Positions 46,378-57,204 of a stretch of DNA of 64,000 nt are shown in pieces (the stretch's first letter is position 1; the number at the start of each line of letters is the position of its first letter). The DNA is from Plectrocnemia conspersa. Taxonomy: Eukaryota; Arthropoda; Insecta; Trichoptera; Polycentropodidae. The position numbers were made by a program, and so were the translations under genes. The stretch spans positions 124,001 through 188,000 of the forward strand of contig VTFK01000220.1 of NCBI GenBank assembly GCA_009617715.1, written 5' to 3'. Under the pieces are notes generated by a model. That model ran no database searches, was not told the origin of the DNA, and saw only the letters and a list, made by a program, of their open reading frames with translations.

Positions 46378-46850
46378 TCAGGCCTTGTGGGGCGCCTGTT
46401 CCGAGATCGAAGACGTCGAAGAAGATGAAGGAGAGGCGCGGGCAGGCGCGGTGGGCGGCAAGCCTAGAGCTCCGCCCAGGACAGACAAGGGCCCCCTTTG
46501 GCCACCTAGCCGCGAGTATGTTTCCAGAAGGGCCATGTCAGGGGGCGGAGGTGGCGGCGCATACAGTTGCCTGTACAAATCTGGTCTGTAAGGGTGGGCG
46601 GGTGGAAGGCGAGGCGCCGTAGCCGGCGGTCTGTCGCTGTCTTTGCTCGCCATATCCGCCAAGGACCAGATCCTGGGCTTGGTTGGCGGCGGAGGGCGTC
46701 TTGCAGGGATATAAGCTGCGGGCGGGTAAGGCTCGGGGGATGCTGGGCCGCTGCCGGCCCAAGAGCCTCCGGCGCCGCCGCCCTCGAGCCGACCCGTCGC
46801 TGCAGCCCTGTCTCCGTCTTCGCTTGATCCTGTCACTGAATCTTTGGAAT
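46378..46850 (-). CDS. iro: Iroquois homeobox gene, C-terminal coding exon
   Basis: This exon continues the homeodomain exon at 50248-49950. On the minus strand the acceptor is TTTTTGTCCACAG followed by ATTCCAAAG. The first two bases complete a codon begun by the last G of the upstream exon, giving Asp (LG..DSKDSVTG at the junction). About 157 residues follow: a Ser/Asp/Glu tract (SVTGSSEDGDRAA), a Gly/Ala/Pro-rich linker, the Iro-box-like motif KPRIWSLADMASKDSDRP, a HPYRPDLYRQLYAPPPPPPD stretch, LLETYSRLGG and a Ser-rich end. The frame stops at a TGA at 46378-46380 after EQAPHKA. GC content is very high compared with the region. A second frame stays open past this stop to 46292 and could be the true C terminus if one base is missing from the C run near 46390. 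Confidence 0.88.
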
Positions 46851-47629
46851 CTGTGGACAAAAATAAGACAATGTTAAACTTTACTGGCTATGTAAATTAT
46901 TGATATTTTGTTGTTTAGCGATTAAATATGAGGAAGCCTAACTTCAGTGTAACTCAATCTTTTTACACTTTAATACGTTTTATGGAACATTTACGCAAAA
47001 ATAAAAATAGTACGATTTTAATTTTTCCTGCAATTTAAACAGTCATAAAATACATCTGAAAAAATGTGAAGCATAAAAACTTTAGCGGAAGCCAGCAAAA
47101 TGTGTGACGCGAATTAGATTTTTGAGTTCAGATCACGTCGGTGGTTCACCACTTGTGGTGGAAGCCAGAAAATGAAGCGAATGCTCCAAAAATACTACTA
47201 CGGTAGTAGTAGCGACTTTTTTTTTTGCTTAATTACTTCATATTTATAGTGAATATTTAATTCAATACACTTATATACAATTTGATTAATTTGTAATATG
47301 TGTCTACAATAATTTATTTATGCGAATTTATTTTTAAGAAAATAATGTATAATTAATTTGTTGATTTTAAAATTTTATTAAAAAAAATTGAAGTCAATCA
47401 GTAAATATATTTTTTAACATTAGAAATTTTAAATTTTTAAAGATGTAATAATTTTTAAAAATGAATACAAATATGCTGCTGCTACTTTGCTATCATACAA
47501 AATTGTATATCCGTTGCTTTAACGTTGTTTCGGAGAGAGAAAAGATGTTAAATTCACATCCATTTGTAACTGAGAAATAAATATTATATTTTCAGTGATA
47601 TCCAAAACTAAGACAGTGGTTTTATTTTG

Positions 47630-47752
47630 TTCACAGGAAGATTGTCAAATGAACACCACACAAAAAATGGTCACAAATCGATGGCTCACAAGGCGATAAC
47701 TCATACGAATATTGCTCAAGCGGAACATCGCTCACACAGTTTAAGAAAAGGT
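47630..47752 (-). repeat. Solo arm of the foldback-like repeat family
   Basis: The chain of TTGTTCACAGGAAG, GGTCACAAATCG, GGCTCACAAGGCG, ATTGCTCAAGCGGAACATCG and CTCACACAGTTTAAG follows the same subrepeat order as the distal half of the left arm at 34117-34272, on the plus strand. No convincing partner arm was seen within the intron. Confidence 0.7.
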
Positions 47753-48539
47753 TAGTCTTTTAATTTGTATATTAACAAGACATAAATTAATAAAATCAAT
47801 TGATTGAAATAAAATATTAATTAATAGTATTACGCTATTTTTTTAATAAATTTTATTTTTGTCATGTCCCCAAAGTGATATCAGAAGACAAATCGATTTG
47901 AGTTCATTTCTCTTGAATATGTGCGTATAAAGAGATTATTATTTTATATATTGCCACTATGGATAGGATGTAATTAAAGCCCTTTAATATACTACTAAGC
48001 AACTATGTTAAAAAATAAATAGTTTACGTTAGCAGCGTTTTAAAAAAATGTTCCAAAAGTGGAAAGTGTGTTTTTTTTGTGCGATTTTTGTATCACAAAA
48101 GGTTTTTTTAAACTCGTCCATTTTATTTCTCAATGTTAAAATATTTGTTTAAATCTCTAGAGAAAAATATCTAGTTCAATAAGAAGACTTGTCTAGCATA
48201 TTTGCAAGTTTAGCGATCCATTTATCATCCATTGAAGGTTTTGCTGTTTCAAAAACATTTTTATTTCTACTCAGTTTAATAAATTGTTTAAAAATCTTTT
48301 GTCTGGATAGCAAGCGCACTTTTTCGTGTAGAAAGAGATGTTAATGTTGTGAATCCAGAGTTCATGGCACTGTGAATTTCGATTCTGATCTTAACGTCCT
48401 TCATCATCGCTTTTAATTAGAAAAAGAGCTAAGTGCTCTCTGTGGATCATACAGTGAGTAGACAATATTTCTGGATGAGCAACAGCCTTTATTTTTGCAA
48501 CTCGCACAAGTGTTTATGTAATTAAACATTTCTGGAAAT

Positions 48540-48790
48540 TCCTCATAGGCATCGTAGACAACCCTTCGGTGCTCGAGCAGCTCCAAATGTGCGCTCTGAA
48601 AAGTGGTTATAGTTCTCGGTCACGTCCACTGTTCTTGATTGTTAAGTCTAGAACTGGAGCACTTGCCAACTCTTCTCTGGTAAAGGCCGTTTATCTGTTC
48701 AATACTGTGCATAGATATATTGACATTTTCTTCTGCACATATGGGATTTTGGTTCAATTCATGTGGGACAATGCACACATGTTGAGGTGA
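48540..48790 (+). pseudogene. LINE C-terminal fragment inside Iroquois intron
   Basis: The frame at 48569-48790 reads LFLIVKSRTGALANSSLVKA, then VYLFNTVHRYIDIFF. This follows the common LINE C-terminal pattern of RT....NS...R....YN.L....DIF just before the element 3' end. Upstream sequence is too decayed to read. It is in the opposite orientation to the host gene. Confidence 0.5.
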
Positions 48791-49949
48791 TTTGTGTCTG
48801 TTATTTATCTTATTTTCGTGTTTTTACTTATATGTGTATGTGTGTATAGTGCATACGTTCGAAATTGAATTAAAAATTAGAATGTGTTATATTTTTATTA
48901 TAAATTACTGTCATGTTGTGGTATTTTGTAATCAATAAAACAATTCCTGTAATATTCTGTTGGTATTTTAAATAATATTATATTAAATAGATATTTAACC
49001 TGGAGAGTGATACCAAAACTGCTCTCATGTTTTTGAGTTAAATATGTATATAAATAAACAAAATAAGTAAGAAAGTGATATTTTACACTTTCCTCAACAA
49101 ATAAAATTAAAAAAATTAAAATTAATTGCACTTGTAATTTCACATGGTCACCCTATTATATTTTTTCAGCAATACTGTGACGATGAGCGTTCATATTTTG
49201 GACGGACTCTTTGTTGGCATACGTATATATTTTTAAATTTTAATATATTTTATACTTTTGGCAATCGTGACTCATTACGCTAACTTGTCATTTCACGATG
49301 ATCATAATTTTATTAAATACATATCCAACAGCTTTTTTTTTATTTTTATACCTATTCTTTGAATCGGTTCCGAAAGAAACCTTTTAGTCTATTGCAAGTT
49401 TCAAGGTTGATATTACCCGTACGAAATTTCTCTCACTAACAATACCCTCGCTAGATCGCAATATTGATATTTCTCGTAGCCTGCGCCGTATTGTATTTCA
49501 GTTTAAACTTGAAAAAATGATTTTTAAATATTTTATCGACCACAAAAAAATCAAGTCTGACAATTTTGGACAAAATAAAAATCGGCTAATTGCTTTTAAA
49601 CGAAATAATACTATTATATATTACTTAAATTGACGGTTTTAATTTTTATTAATTAATAATGTTTTATAAAAAACCTAATTGCATTTATGTTATTTATCTG
49701 ATTGAGATTACTTTAAACGTTTAATATAATTAATAAAGAATTAATTTTGATCATTATGAGAACTGTCCTTATTTTTTTACACAAGGTGTTGTGTCTTAGA
49801 AATTGTATTTTCAAGCATCAACAGATGATGTAAACTTCATATAGGCTTTGAATAAATTACTGTACCATATTATGTCAGCTAATGTTTTAAAATAGTACAA
49901 CACGATACATCATTTAATTTATTATTTTCTTAGTAAAAAAAATAGTTAC

Positions 49950-50248
49950 CTAATACGTCTTTTCCGTCCGTGCTTTTGTGATCGTCATCATCATTATTAT
50001 TGTCATCATCTTCCACTCTATTCCTAGGCTCCCACGTCATCTTGTTCTCTTTCTTTAGCCTTCTTCTGGCATTAGCAAACCACGTAGACACTTGCGTCAG
50101 GGTCATCTTGGTGATAATGGCCAGCATTATCTTCTCTCCTTTGGTTGGATAGGGATTCTTCTTATGCTCGTTCAGCCACGCCTTGAGCGTACTCGTCGTT
50201 TCCCTAGTAGCGTTTTTCCTTCTCGCGCCGTTCAAGTCCATTCCATAC
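49950..50248 (-). CDS. iro: Iroquois homeobox gene, homeodomain exon
   Basis: The product is a nuclear transcription factor of the TALE homeodomain class (Iroquois/Irx: araucan, caupolican, mirror in flies). These act in pattern formation of eye, wing, notum and nervous system. On the minus strand the acceptor TTGTTATCAG precedes the exon at 50248 and the donor GTAACT follows 49950, phase 2 in and phase 1 out. The peptide begins [18 protein letters not shown], and the helix 1 region is [12 protein letters not shown]. The three-residue loop extension PYPTKGEK follows, and helix 3 is [16 protein letters not shown], with Ala at homeodomain position 50 as in all Iroquois proteins. An acidic stretch ([20 protein letters not shown]) follows. 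The [10 protein letters not shown] tail suggests the araucan/caupolican type rather than mirror, but this is not secure. The 5' coding part lies outside what I can recognise here. Confidence 0.96.
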
Positions 50249-50339
50249 CTGATAACAAGAATAAATTCCATTTTAAACAACATTGATCAGATTTATAACA
50301 TAATAATGTGTAGAAAAACAAATAAAGTCATTAAAAACA
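50249..50339 (-). other. Start of the upstream Iroquois intron
   Basis: AT-rich sequence upstream of the homeodomain exon acceptor. No upstream coding exon with the usual Iroquois N-terminal motifs was found on the minus strand between here and 64000, so this intron may exceed 13.7 kb. Confidence 0.6.
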
Positions 50340-50660
50340 AAGACGAATCATTATTTGATTTCCGATCGCAGGAGAGCGAAAAGAACGAGCGGCTTTATTG
50401 CGAAGCAATTTCCGGACGGTGGTGGTGGGAGGAGGAGGAGTTTGAAGCGACCCCAGGCACTTTCTCGTGTTTCCCGGCTCTCATTACAGAGGGTTGGCCA
50501 CTTAGATTTTATCATCGGCTTATGGAGGACCCTTCCTTTTTAAAGAGGTCATAATTTTGCCGTGTCCGATCCACCTTCGAAGAGAGCAATCCCGGGGCAT
50601 CTGCCTCGAAATGTGCCACCGCTATCAAACTCCAGGATCGGACACACGGTATTTAAGAAG
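50340..50660. promoter_or_regulatory. GC-raised intronic island with an inverted repeat
   Basis: About 320 bp of mixed-complexity sequence lies just upstream of the homeodomain exon. GTGTCCGATCC (50562-50572) and its exact reverse complement GGATCGGACAC (50635-50645) form an 11-bp inverted repeat with a 62-nt spacer. The frame at 50183-50554 has no family resemblance. It is a candidate intronic regulatory element, or a remnant of a small transposon. Confidence 0.35.
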
Positions 50661-51829
50661 TGACCCAGCTACGTGTCAAATAAGATTATTAGAAATTTTA
50701 TTGAATGTAAATAAATGATACAAGTCCATATTAATTTAGATAATTTCTGATGCTAAGGATTTTTTCACTGTATCCGTATTCTAATTTACTAAGCAGTATT
50801 ACACTTATATAAAAACGATGTGTGACTTATTTTGCATCACATCTTTTGGAATTTGTGTAGCTTTAATAAAAATATTTATTAATTAAATAAAGTAAATAAA
50901 ATTATGGTAAATGATAAATAGTTAATTTAAGACAGTTTCATATATTTTATTGATATAAAAATTAATATTTAATTGTTTAAGTGATTTTATGCGTGTCCTG
51001 TAGGTATGTATGTAGGTGAGGGTAAAATGATCCGATGAAAATAAGAGTGGAATTGATTCTTAAAGTTTGTTACGGCCTACGGACATCTGTTGTCGCTGGG
51101 GAAGTAGGTAATCTCCACAGTACTGGGGTGAACGGCCATCACTGGTTTGGTTTATTGTCGTACTTTATGGCGTTTAAAGTGTTAATGCGCGTTCATACCT
51201 GTTTTATAAACCATTAACAATGCACCGCGAGATGAACGAAAGACAATGAAACTTCATTGACTAAAAAACGTATAATGGACCATACTTTTCTGTTCTTTCT
51301 AAATATTGAATCTCTTCTTAATTATTTTTACATAATAGATCTTTTGTCAACTATTACTAGTCTATGGCAAGAGAAATTTATCATTCATTTATTATTATAA
51401 TGCAGGGTCTTCAAAAAAAAAATTTCATTAAAATATTGAAGTTTAACCATATGGACGCGCGGCCTGTAGTGTTAAAAAATATTTAAGCATATTTCTTAAA
51501 AAAATCGTAATAAATAAACCAGTAAGGATTGTATAATAAAAATGTATAAATAAAAACATACTCATTTTCAATACTTTTTAATACAAAATGGCCAGAACTT
51601 ACTGTGTAATTTTGGCATTTTGGATTCACATATGGTATTAAAAATTCGTTGTTATATTTTACTGCCAATTTAAAAATATATGCCTAATCAGCATATCATA
51701 TTATTATTCTTTTCTTTAATAAGATGTTGATACGTGTCGACAATTCTTGTTTAAGGGCATGCAAAAAATAATAATTGACATCCCCTTTTTGCATAACAGA
51801 AAAACGACCCCGTATACATAATGTAATAT
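50661..51829. other. AT-rich intronic sequence
   Basis: Mostly AT-rich, with a patch of raised complexity at about 51040-51230 (TACGGCCTACGGACATCTG). No gene was recognised. Confidence 0.4.
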
Positions 51830-52340
51830 ATATTTGAGTGCATTTTCACTTTTCAATCCGATAGAGCCACTCTTTAAATACACAGTCCCGGAAAATCTTA
51901 TTAAAATAACGACCGGCGGAAAAAAGTGTATCGGTGTATAAAACTGCGAACAGGAGCAGGGTGGAATCGGGGATGAAATTTAATTTCAATCTGGTCGATT
52001 CAGCAGTTTAACTACTTTTGTTGAAGAAGTTTAATCTTTGATAAGAAAGAGAGTCCCCCGGACGACCAGCGACTTCTAAATGTTTTAAATCTTTTAATTA
52101 AATGCAAACGCGCCGGCGAAGCAAGATTTTTTATCGGCTATAAAAATATAAAATATAAAAAAATAAACTACCCTATCTGCTGCAGCGCTAATGGACGCCG
52201 CGGTACGAAGACATGGGGATTTTTTTATGTCGTTTGATATAGCAATGTGTATCCATTTATCCACCCTTTTAAGGGTTAATTATTCAATCCGCCGCCGTGG
52301 AGATTTAGCCATCAGAAGGGTGACCATTTTAATATTAAAC
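51830..52340. promoter_or_regulatory. GC-raised island with homeodomain-like sites, candidate enhancer
   Basis: About 500 bp alternates CpG-rich blocks (AAACGCGCCGGCGAAGC near 52106, GACGCCGCGGTACGAAG near 52194) with TAAT-type motifs such as GTTAATTATTCAATCC near 52274. There is no long open frame. Its location in the probable large first intron of an Iroquois gene makes an enhancer plausible. This is inference only. Confidence 0.35.
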
Positions 52341-53222
52341 TACCAATTATCACAGTATGTGGCAATTTAATGTCTTGAAAAAATATTTAATTATTATTTA
52401 TATACGTATATAAGGCAATAGAATGAAAAAGATTACTATAATTTATTTTAATATCAATATATTAAAAATAGTTTTAAAATTCATGTAAAAATCGCTTTTT
52501 TTTAACATTATTAAGTTTAGTTTATTGCGTATATTTATATAATTCAATTTTTATATGGAATAACGCATTTCTCAAATAAATAATATCTATAATTAATGCA
52601 ATAATATAATAAAAATATAGAAATATTTTTTATACAACTAGGGAAAAACATTTTTTTTTAAAAAATCACTATTTTGAAAAAAAAAATTAAAATTCAATAA
52701 CTGGTTTTCGATACTATTATTTTTAATAATAATTATTTAGATAATAAAGAATTCATATATTATTTCAACATTTAATTAAAATATTTGCTTTGGAATATTT
52801 TATACTGCAATTAACTCGCAATACTTAATACATAATCTTTTTAGAATTTTACGTTATTTTTTAAGGGTGTATCAGTTTTTTTTTATTAAATATGTATTAG
52901 CTAAATCGCAATGAATTAAGGTGATATACGAAAACCTAATTTTAATAAAGTCTCAAGAATGTCTGAATTATATAAAAGGTAGGAATATTAAAAAAATATT
53001 TTATCAATAAAATATTGGGTTCAGTGAATACAGGCATTTAAATTAGCTATATTTCTTAACTTAAAATAGGATTTAGTTACTGCTTCTCTATGTTAGCTTG
53101 TGATGCAAAACCAATTCTTAATTTTTTACATTACAATCGTGAAATTTTGTTTACCGCTTTATATTTTTTAATGCATACTTTGTCAAAATGCGATATTATA
53201 AGAACCAAATAAAAATATATTT
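52341..53222. other. AT-rich intronic sequence, no feature seen
   Basis: AT-rich filler with homopolymer runs only. Confidence 0.5.
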
Positions 53223-53260
53223 ATCACCTTTTATTAAAGAATATTTAACTAAAAGGTGAT
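53223..53260. repeat. Perfect 11-bp stem at the 5' junction of LINE copy 4
   Basis: ATCACCTTTTA (53223-53233) and TAAAAGGTGAT (53250-53260) are exact reverse complements separated by 16 nt, and LINE homology starts directly after the right arm. Confidence 0.8.
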
Positions 53261-54315
53261 GATCGGGATTCAGAGTAAAATATTCTACTGAGACTGCATT
53301 GAAAGTAGTAAAAAATCATTGATTGTTTGTCAAGGATACGAACAGAATCATTGGAGCATTTTTCTTGAATTACAAGAGAGCTTTCGAAACAATAGACTAT
53401 ATATATAAGTGAAATAATTTTAAGATAGTTTAATAATTATTAAAAAAAAAATCAAAAAAATTTAAAATAAATTATGCGTATTTCAAAGAAAAAATAATAT
53501 CTCACGGTGTACCACAGAGGTCTAAATTAGGACCATTGCTCTGTATAGTTATTATAGTTAATAATGTAAAAAAGTGTAAAATACATCTGATTGCAAACGA
53601 TACATAAACATGCATAAGTAGTAATGTTAAAGAAGTTGTAGATAATTTAAATATTGATTCAAGTATAATATAGATATGATTAAAAAATAATATACAGTTT
53701 ATTAATTATAAAAATATGTTAAATAATAACATAAAAATAGTAATAGATAATTTAACATAGAAATAGTTGATAATATAAATTATTTACGAGTAATTATTGA
53801 TAAAAAATTCAATTTTTAAATATATTGTAATAAAATAGTAGAAAAATAGGTATATTATTCAGAATAAAAAATATTTTAAGTGTAAACACTAAAAAAAATA
53901 CAATATTGCCCCCATTTTAATTATTGTGTACAATAAATTATAAATAAGGCAATGAGAGTAATCTTAAATAAAAACATGATTGATAGAGTAGAATGGCTTA
54001 ATGTTAAAGAAATATTGATGTTGAATGTTTTAGTATTGATATATAAGCTAGAAAATAATATGTTACCAGAGTGTTTTTATAAGTATTAAATAAAAAATAA
54101 AGTTAAAAAACATAGATTTATTATTAGAAATAGAGGTATAAAATGACAAGTACATCCAGGTGTATAATAATATTTCTAGGTTTCCTAAATGAAATAAATA
54201 AATTCCTTCGTGCATTAAGAGATACATTAAATTATTAAGTCAGTTTTAATTTTTTTGTGTATGTGTGTGTTTATAATAAACATTAGCTATATTAAGTTTA
54301 ATAAATAAATAAAAT
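53261..54315 (+). mobile_element. CR1/Crack-like LINE, copy 4, plus strand, very decayed
   Basis: This is the only copy of the family on the plus strand. It matches from CGGGATTCAGAG (the SGFREKHSTETAL region) through AGAGCTTTCGAAACAATAGA (AFETID, motif A). It then runs through the motif B and C regions and the MRVILNK..MIDR.EWLNV block near 53952-54005, to a terminal AATAAATAAATAAAATAA tail. Many deletions and stops are present and no frame survives. It is more diverged than copies 1-3 and therefore probably older. Confidence 0.85.
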
Positions 54316-54779
54316 AACACTATGACTAAGAATGTAATTAAATTATTTTAATAAAGCAGATAATGTGGAATATATTTAAGAAACTATAAATCAACTTTTA
54401 AAAAAAATATTTTTTTTAAATATATTTCTTTAATATATGAGAACACTATAAAAATACAAAAAAATGTTTTTGCTTCTCTGAAAATAAATAATTTATATTC
54501 AATGTATGTTAATTTATTTATTTTTTTTAAAAATAACCATTAATTTAAATAATGAATAGAACCAAAAAATATTGTAATACATTTGTAACTGCATTAATAT
54601 TTTAAAGACTATTTATTTTTTTTATTGATTTTGCATTCATTAAATATTAAATAATTTCTTAACAAGTGTCGTTTTTTTTATTTAAGCAAAAAATCAATTT
54701 AACGTTAGATGATTTAAAAAAATATGCCAAAAATTTTAACTACATCTGATTTATTTTTTACACAAAATAATTTTTTTAC
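54316..54779. other. AT-rich intronic sequence, no feature seen
   Basis: AT-rich filler only. Confidence 0.5.
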
Positions 54780-55110
54780 AGTGGGCCCATGTTTTGAGCT
54801 AGGTTTTGCCTCTTGAGCTTATGATAACCACTGTCTTCTACGATTGTTGTCCTACAACACCCACTTCTCATCTCTGGTTGTCAAGATTCGAAAGCTCTTG
54901 GAATATACATAGATATGAGCCGACTTTTCTTCGCCCAATTCAACCAAAGCTATCCCAATATTTTTAATGTCTATGTCAATTGAATCGGAATAATTTAGTT
55001 AAGCGCTCAGTTTAAGTAAGATTTGCTTCCATTTTTGCAGTAAGGATATAATCGTCTCTTTCTTAGTCTACCACATCTAAAAATATTCATAATATCGATT
55101 TTTTAAAACC
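54780..55110 (-). pseudogene. Mariner transposase relic, minus strand
   Basis: On the minus strand 54882-54782 reads RDEKWVLxDNNRRRQWLS, then AQEAKPSSKHGP, where x is a stop. This is the first catalytic block of mariner transposase (TGDEKWVxYDN with its Asp) followed by the Trp-Leu and Pro-rich turn. Upstream, around 54980-54900, a weaker IALVELGEEKSAHIYVYS corresponds to the HELSxxNKxxRxxIxxS block. It is colinear with the relic at 38.0-38.4 kb, so both derive from the same mariner group. Confidence 0.72.
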
Positions 55111-55419
55111 ATATTTAATATTAACGAATATATAACGAATCATCTACTATTTAATTAATGTACATATTGAAAAACACCTTATTTTAATCTGCTTAAAATG
55201 TCCAAAAATAATCAAAACCAAATTCAAGCTATTGAATACTCAAATTATTTCTTTGGCTACTCACAATATAAGCGAGCTAAAACCCACCGTTTTAGACATA
55301 CACAATCTGTACAACCCCTGTCCATAATTTTCAGTTAGTACGACAAGCACAATTCAGCTGGGTTTAAAACTAGCTCATGCCCAGTTTTCAGTAACAAAAA
55401 AATACTTAACACACAAACA
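55111..55419. other. AT-rich intronic sequence, no feature seen
   Basis: Nothing recognised, though N-terminal mariner sequence could extend into the first part of this stretch. Confidence 0.4.
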
Positions 55420-55930
55420 CACACATTCACCTCGTTATTTATTTTCGTGTTTCCGACTAGCATTCCATTAAGGCATTATATACGTCCACCTGATTGTGAC
55501 ACGTGTGACGAGGAAACGCCCGTGACGAAAAAATATTAAAAAATTCAAATGATACGTACATAGGTGCACACATATGTACATTCGCTACAGAATATGTGTG
55601 GAAAAAAGCGCGAAAATTCGTGAAGCACTTGTAACGCGTTAATAATAATGGCTCACTTTACTGTCTGACAAGGATCACACGCAGTTTTTGAGCGTTACAC
55701 TGTCCTGTCCTGTGCTCTCTTTCCGTTCCATATACTACCCCATACCTCATGCCGTCAGCCTCCATACGTACTTCCCTCGCGTATAATACCCACCTCCCGG
55801 TTTACATGTGTATGGAGAGTCGCCGTGCTTGGCATGGACTCCGAAATGTACGTAATATAACGCAATCGTGCAATTGTCTCATAAAAATGTATAAACATTG
55901 TAAAGAACGCGATTTCTAGAATAAATTTAA
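55420..55930. promoter_or_regulatory. GC-raised island, candidate regulatory element
   Basis: About 450 bp of mixed-complexity sequence contains ACACGTGT at 55499-55506, which fits the ACAnnTGT pattern described for Iroquois homeodomains, and CpG-rich stretches near 55770-55840. There is no long frame. A single short site of this kind is expected by chance every few kilobases. Confidence 0.3.
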
Positions 55931-56379
55931 ACGAATTTTTTTTTACATCAGGTGTGTCGCACCTTTTAGATTTTCAAGGACGCATCGCCCGACATTGAAC
56001 ATTTAAATTGTAACTCAAATTTTATTGGGTGAATTATATTTTGACTTCGAGCACTAACTTATTTTTAATAATGTGAACACTGAGCTTGTTTTTTCGACAT
56101 GAGTGCATCAATATCTGTATTAATTTAACTTTTTGTATGCTTCATATAGAAAATAAATTAACGTTATCTTGTTAATGAATGTTGGGTATTTCTAATTATA
56201 AAATAATAAACTTATAAACTGTAAAAAGACACTTGAATAAATATTTTTTTTAAATTACATAATATCTGATTTAAATTCTATACATCATATCTGCAAGTTT
56301 GCAACCAACGTTTCAATATCAACTGAGAATAGAGTAATAAATGTACTGAAATACAGTTGCTGTTTTCTGAAATTTTAAA
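55931..56379. other. AT-rich intronic sequence, no feature seen
   Basis: AT-rich filler only. Confidence 0.5.
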
Positions 56380-56560
56380 ATCCAAAACAAATTCTGTGAA
56401 TTTAGATCATAGTAGATACCGCCATAGAGGCATTTTTTGTTTAGAACAAGTGTCTCATTGTCTCGCATTTTGAAACAAAATAAAGGCGCGTATAGAACTG
56501 TAGATTTTTTTAATATACAAATTGTTTCATTATATGATTTTTTTTTAATTTTTAGAAATT
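56380..56560 (+). repeat. Palindromic repeat family, partial copy
   Basis: AACAAATTCTGTGAATTTAG, ATCATAGTAGATACCGCC and TGAAACAAAATAAAGGCGCG occur in the same order as in the copy at 57420-57560, with a different spacer. They correspond to one arm of the palindrome at 33.3 kb. Confidence 0.6.
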
Positions 56561-57204
56561 TTAAAATCCATTCCAAAATCATGTAATAATAAAGAAAATA
56601 TAGCCTCATATTTTTTACTGTTTAAGTGGCTTTGTTTAGACAGTGTTTTAAATAAATTGTGTTATTATTTCTATATAAGAAAATTTTTGGTTTAAATTAA
56701 AATATTGACACCGTATAAAACATTCAATTCATTAACTGATTTTCATACTAGAGATGTATGTTGAATCAGTCATTTTTAAATTCAAGTGCAGGTTTTTCTT
56801 TTGAGTTTATGATTTAATAATTTTACTGCAGTTACAGTACGCAGTACTGAATCGAATGAATTAATATATTGGTATTTTTTTTCTAGGTTTTTAGCAATAA
56901 TAATTTATACGACTAATAAGTGCAAAATATCAATTTATTTCATTAAAAAAATTTTAGTTAATAATATTTATTTTAATCAGTTTAATAATCGTTAAACTTT
57001 TTGCGTTTTATAAATTTTGCATAAAACAATGCTGTGCATTATTGATCATTAAGGGCTTTGAAAGGAAAATGATTTATTTATTTTTACCAACTTTTCATTA
57101 GTGACGGCATTTAAACTTATTCAAATCAACAGGATTAAGATCAGCTGCAATTGAATTATTTAGCAAAACTGATGAAACATCAATTTTGCTAAATTAATAA
57201 TGCT
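56561..57204. other. AT-rich intronic sequence, no feature seen
   Basis: AT-rich filler only. Confidence 0.5.

Larger units (their letters stand above)
46851..49949 (-). other. Iroquois intron, about 3.1 kb
   Basis: The donor is TTAG|GTAACT at 49950/49949 and the acceptor TCCACAG| ends at 46851. The phase is 1 on both sides. The intron is AT-rich and holds a solo arm of the foldback-like repeat (47630-47752) and a LINE scrap (48540-48790). At 47090-47220 there is a small patch with two near-identical GGAAGCCAG(C)AAAATG phrases and an inverted CTACTACGGTAGTAG. No further exon was recognised. Confidence 0.75.

Noticed and set aside
46296..46827. Long plus-strand frames across the Iroquois C-terminal exon
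   Set aside because: They are antisense shadows of the GC-rich, proline-rich exon, and no family resemblance is seen on the plus strand.
55499..55506. ACACGTGT fitting the Iroquois ACAnnTGT site, suggesting autoregulation
   Set aside because: Six fixed bases occur by chance every few kilobases. One site does not support regulation.
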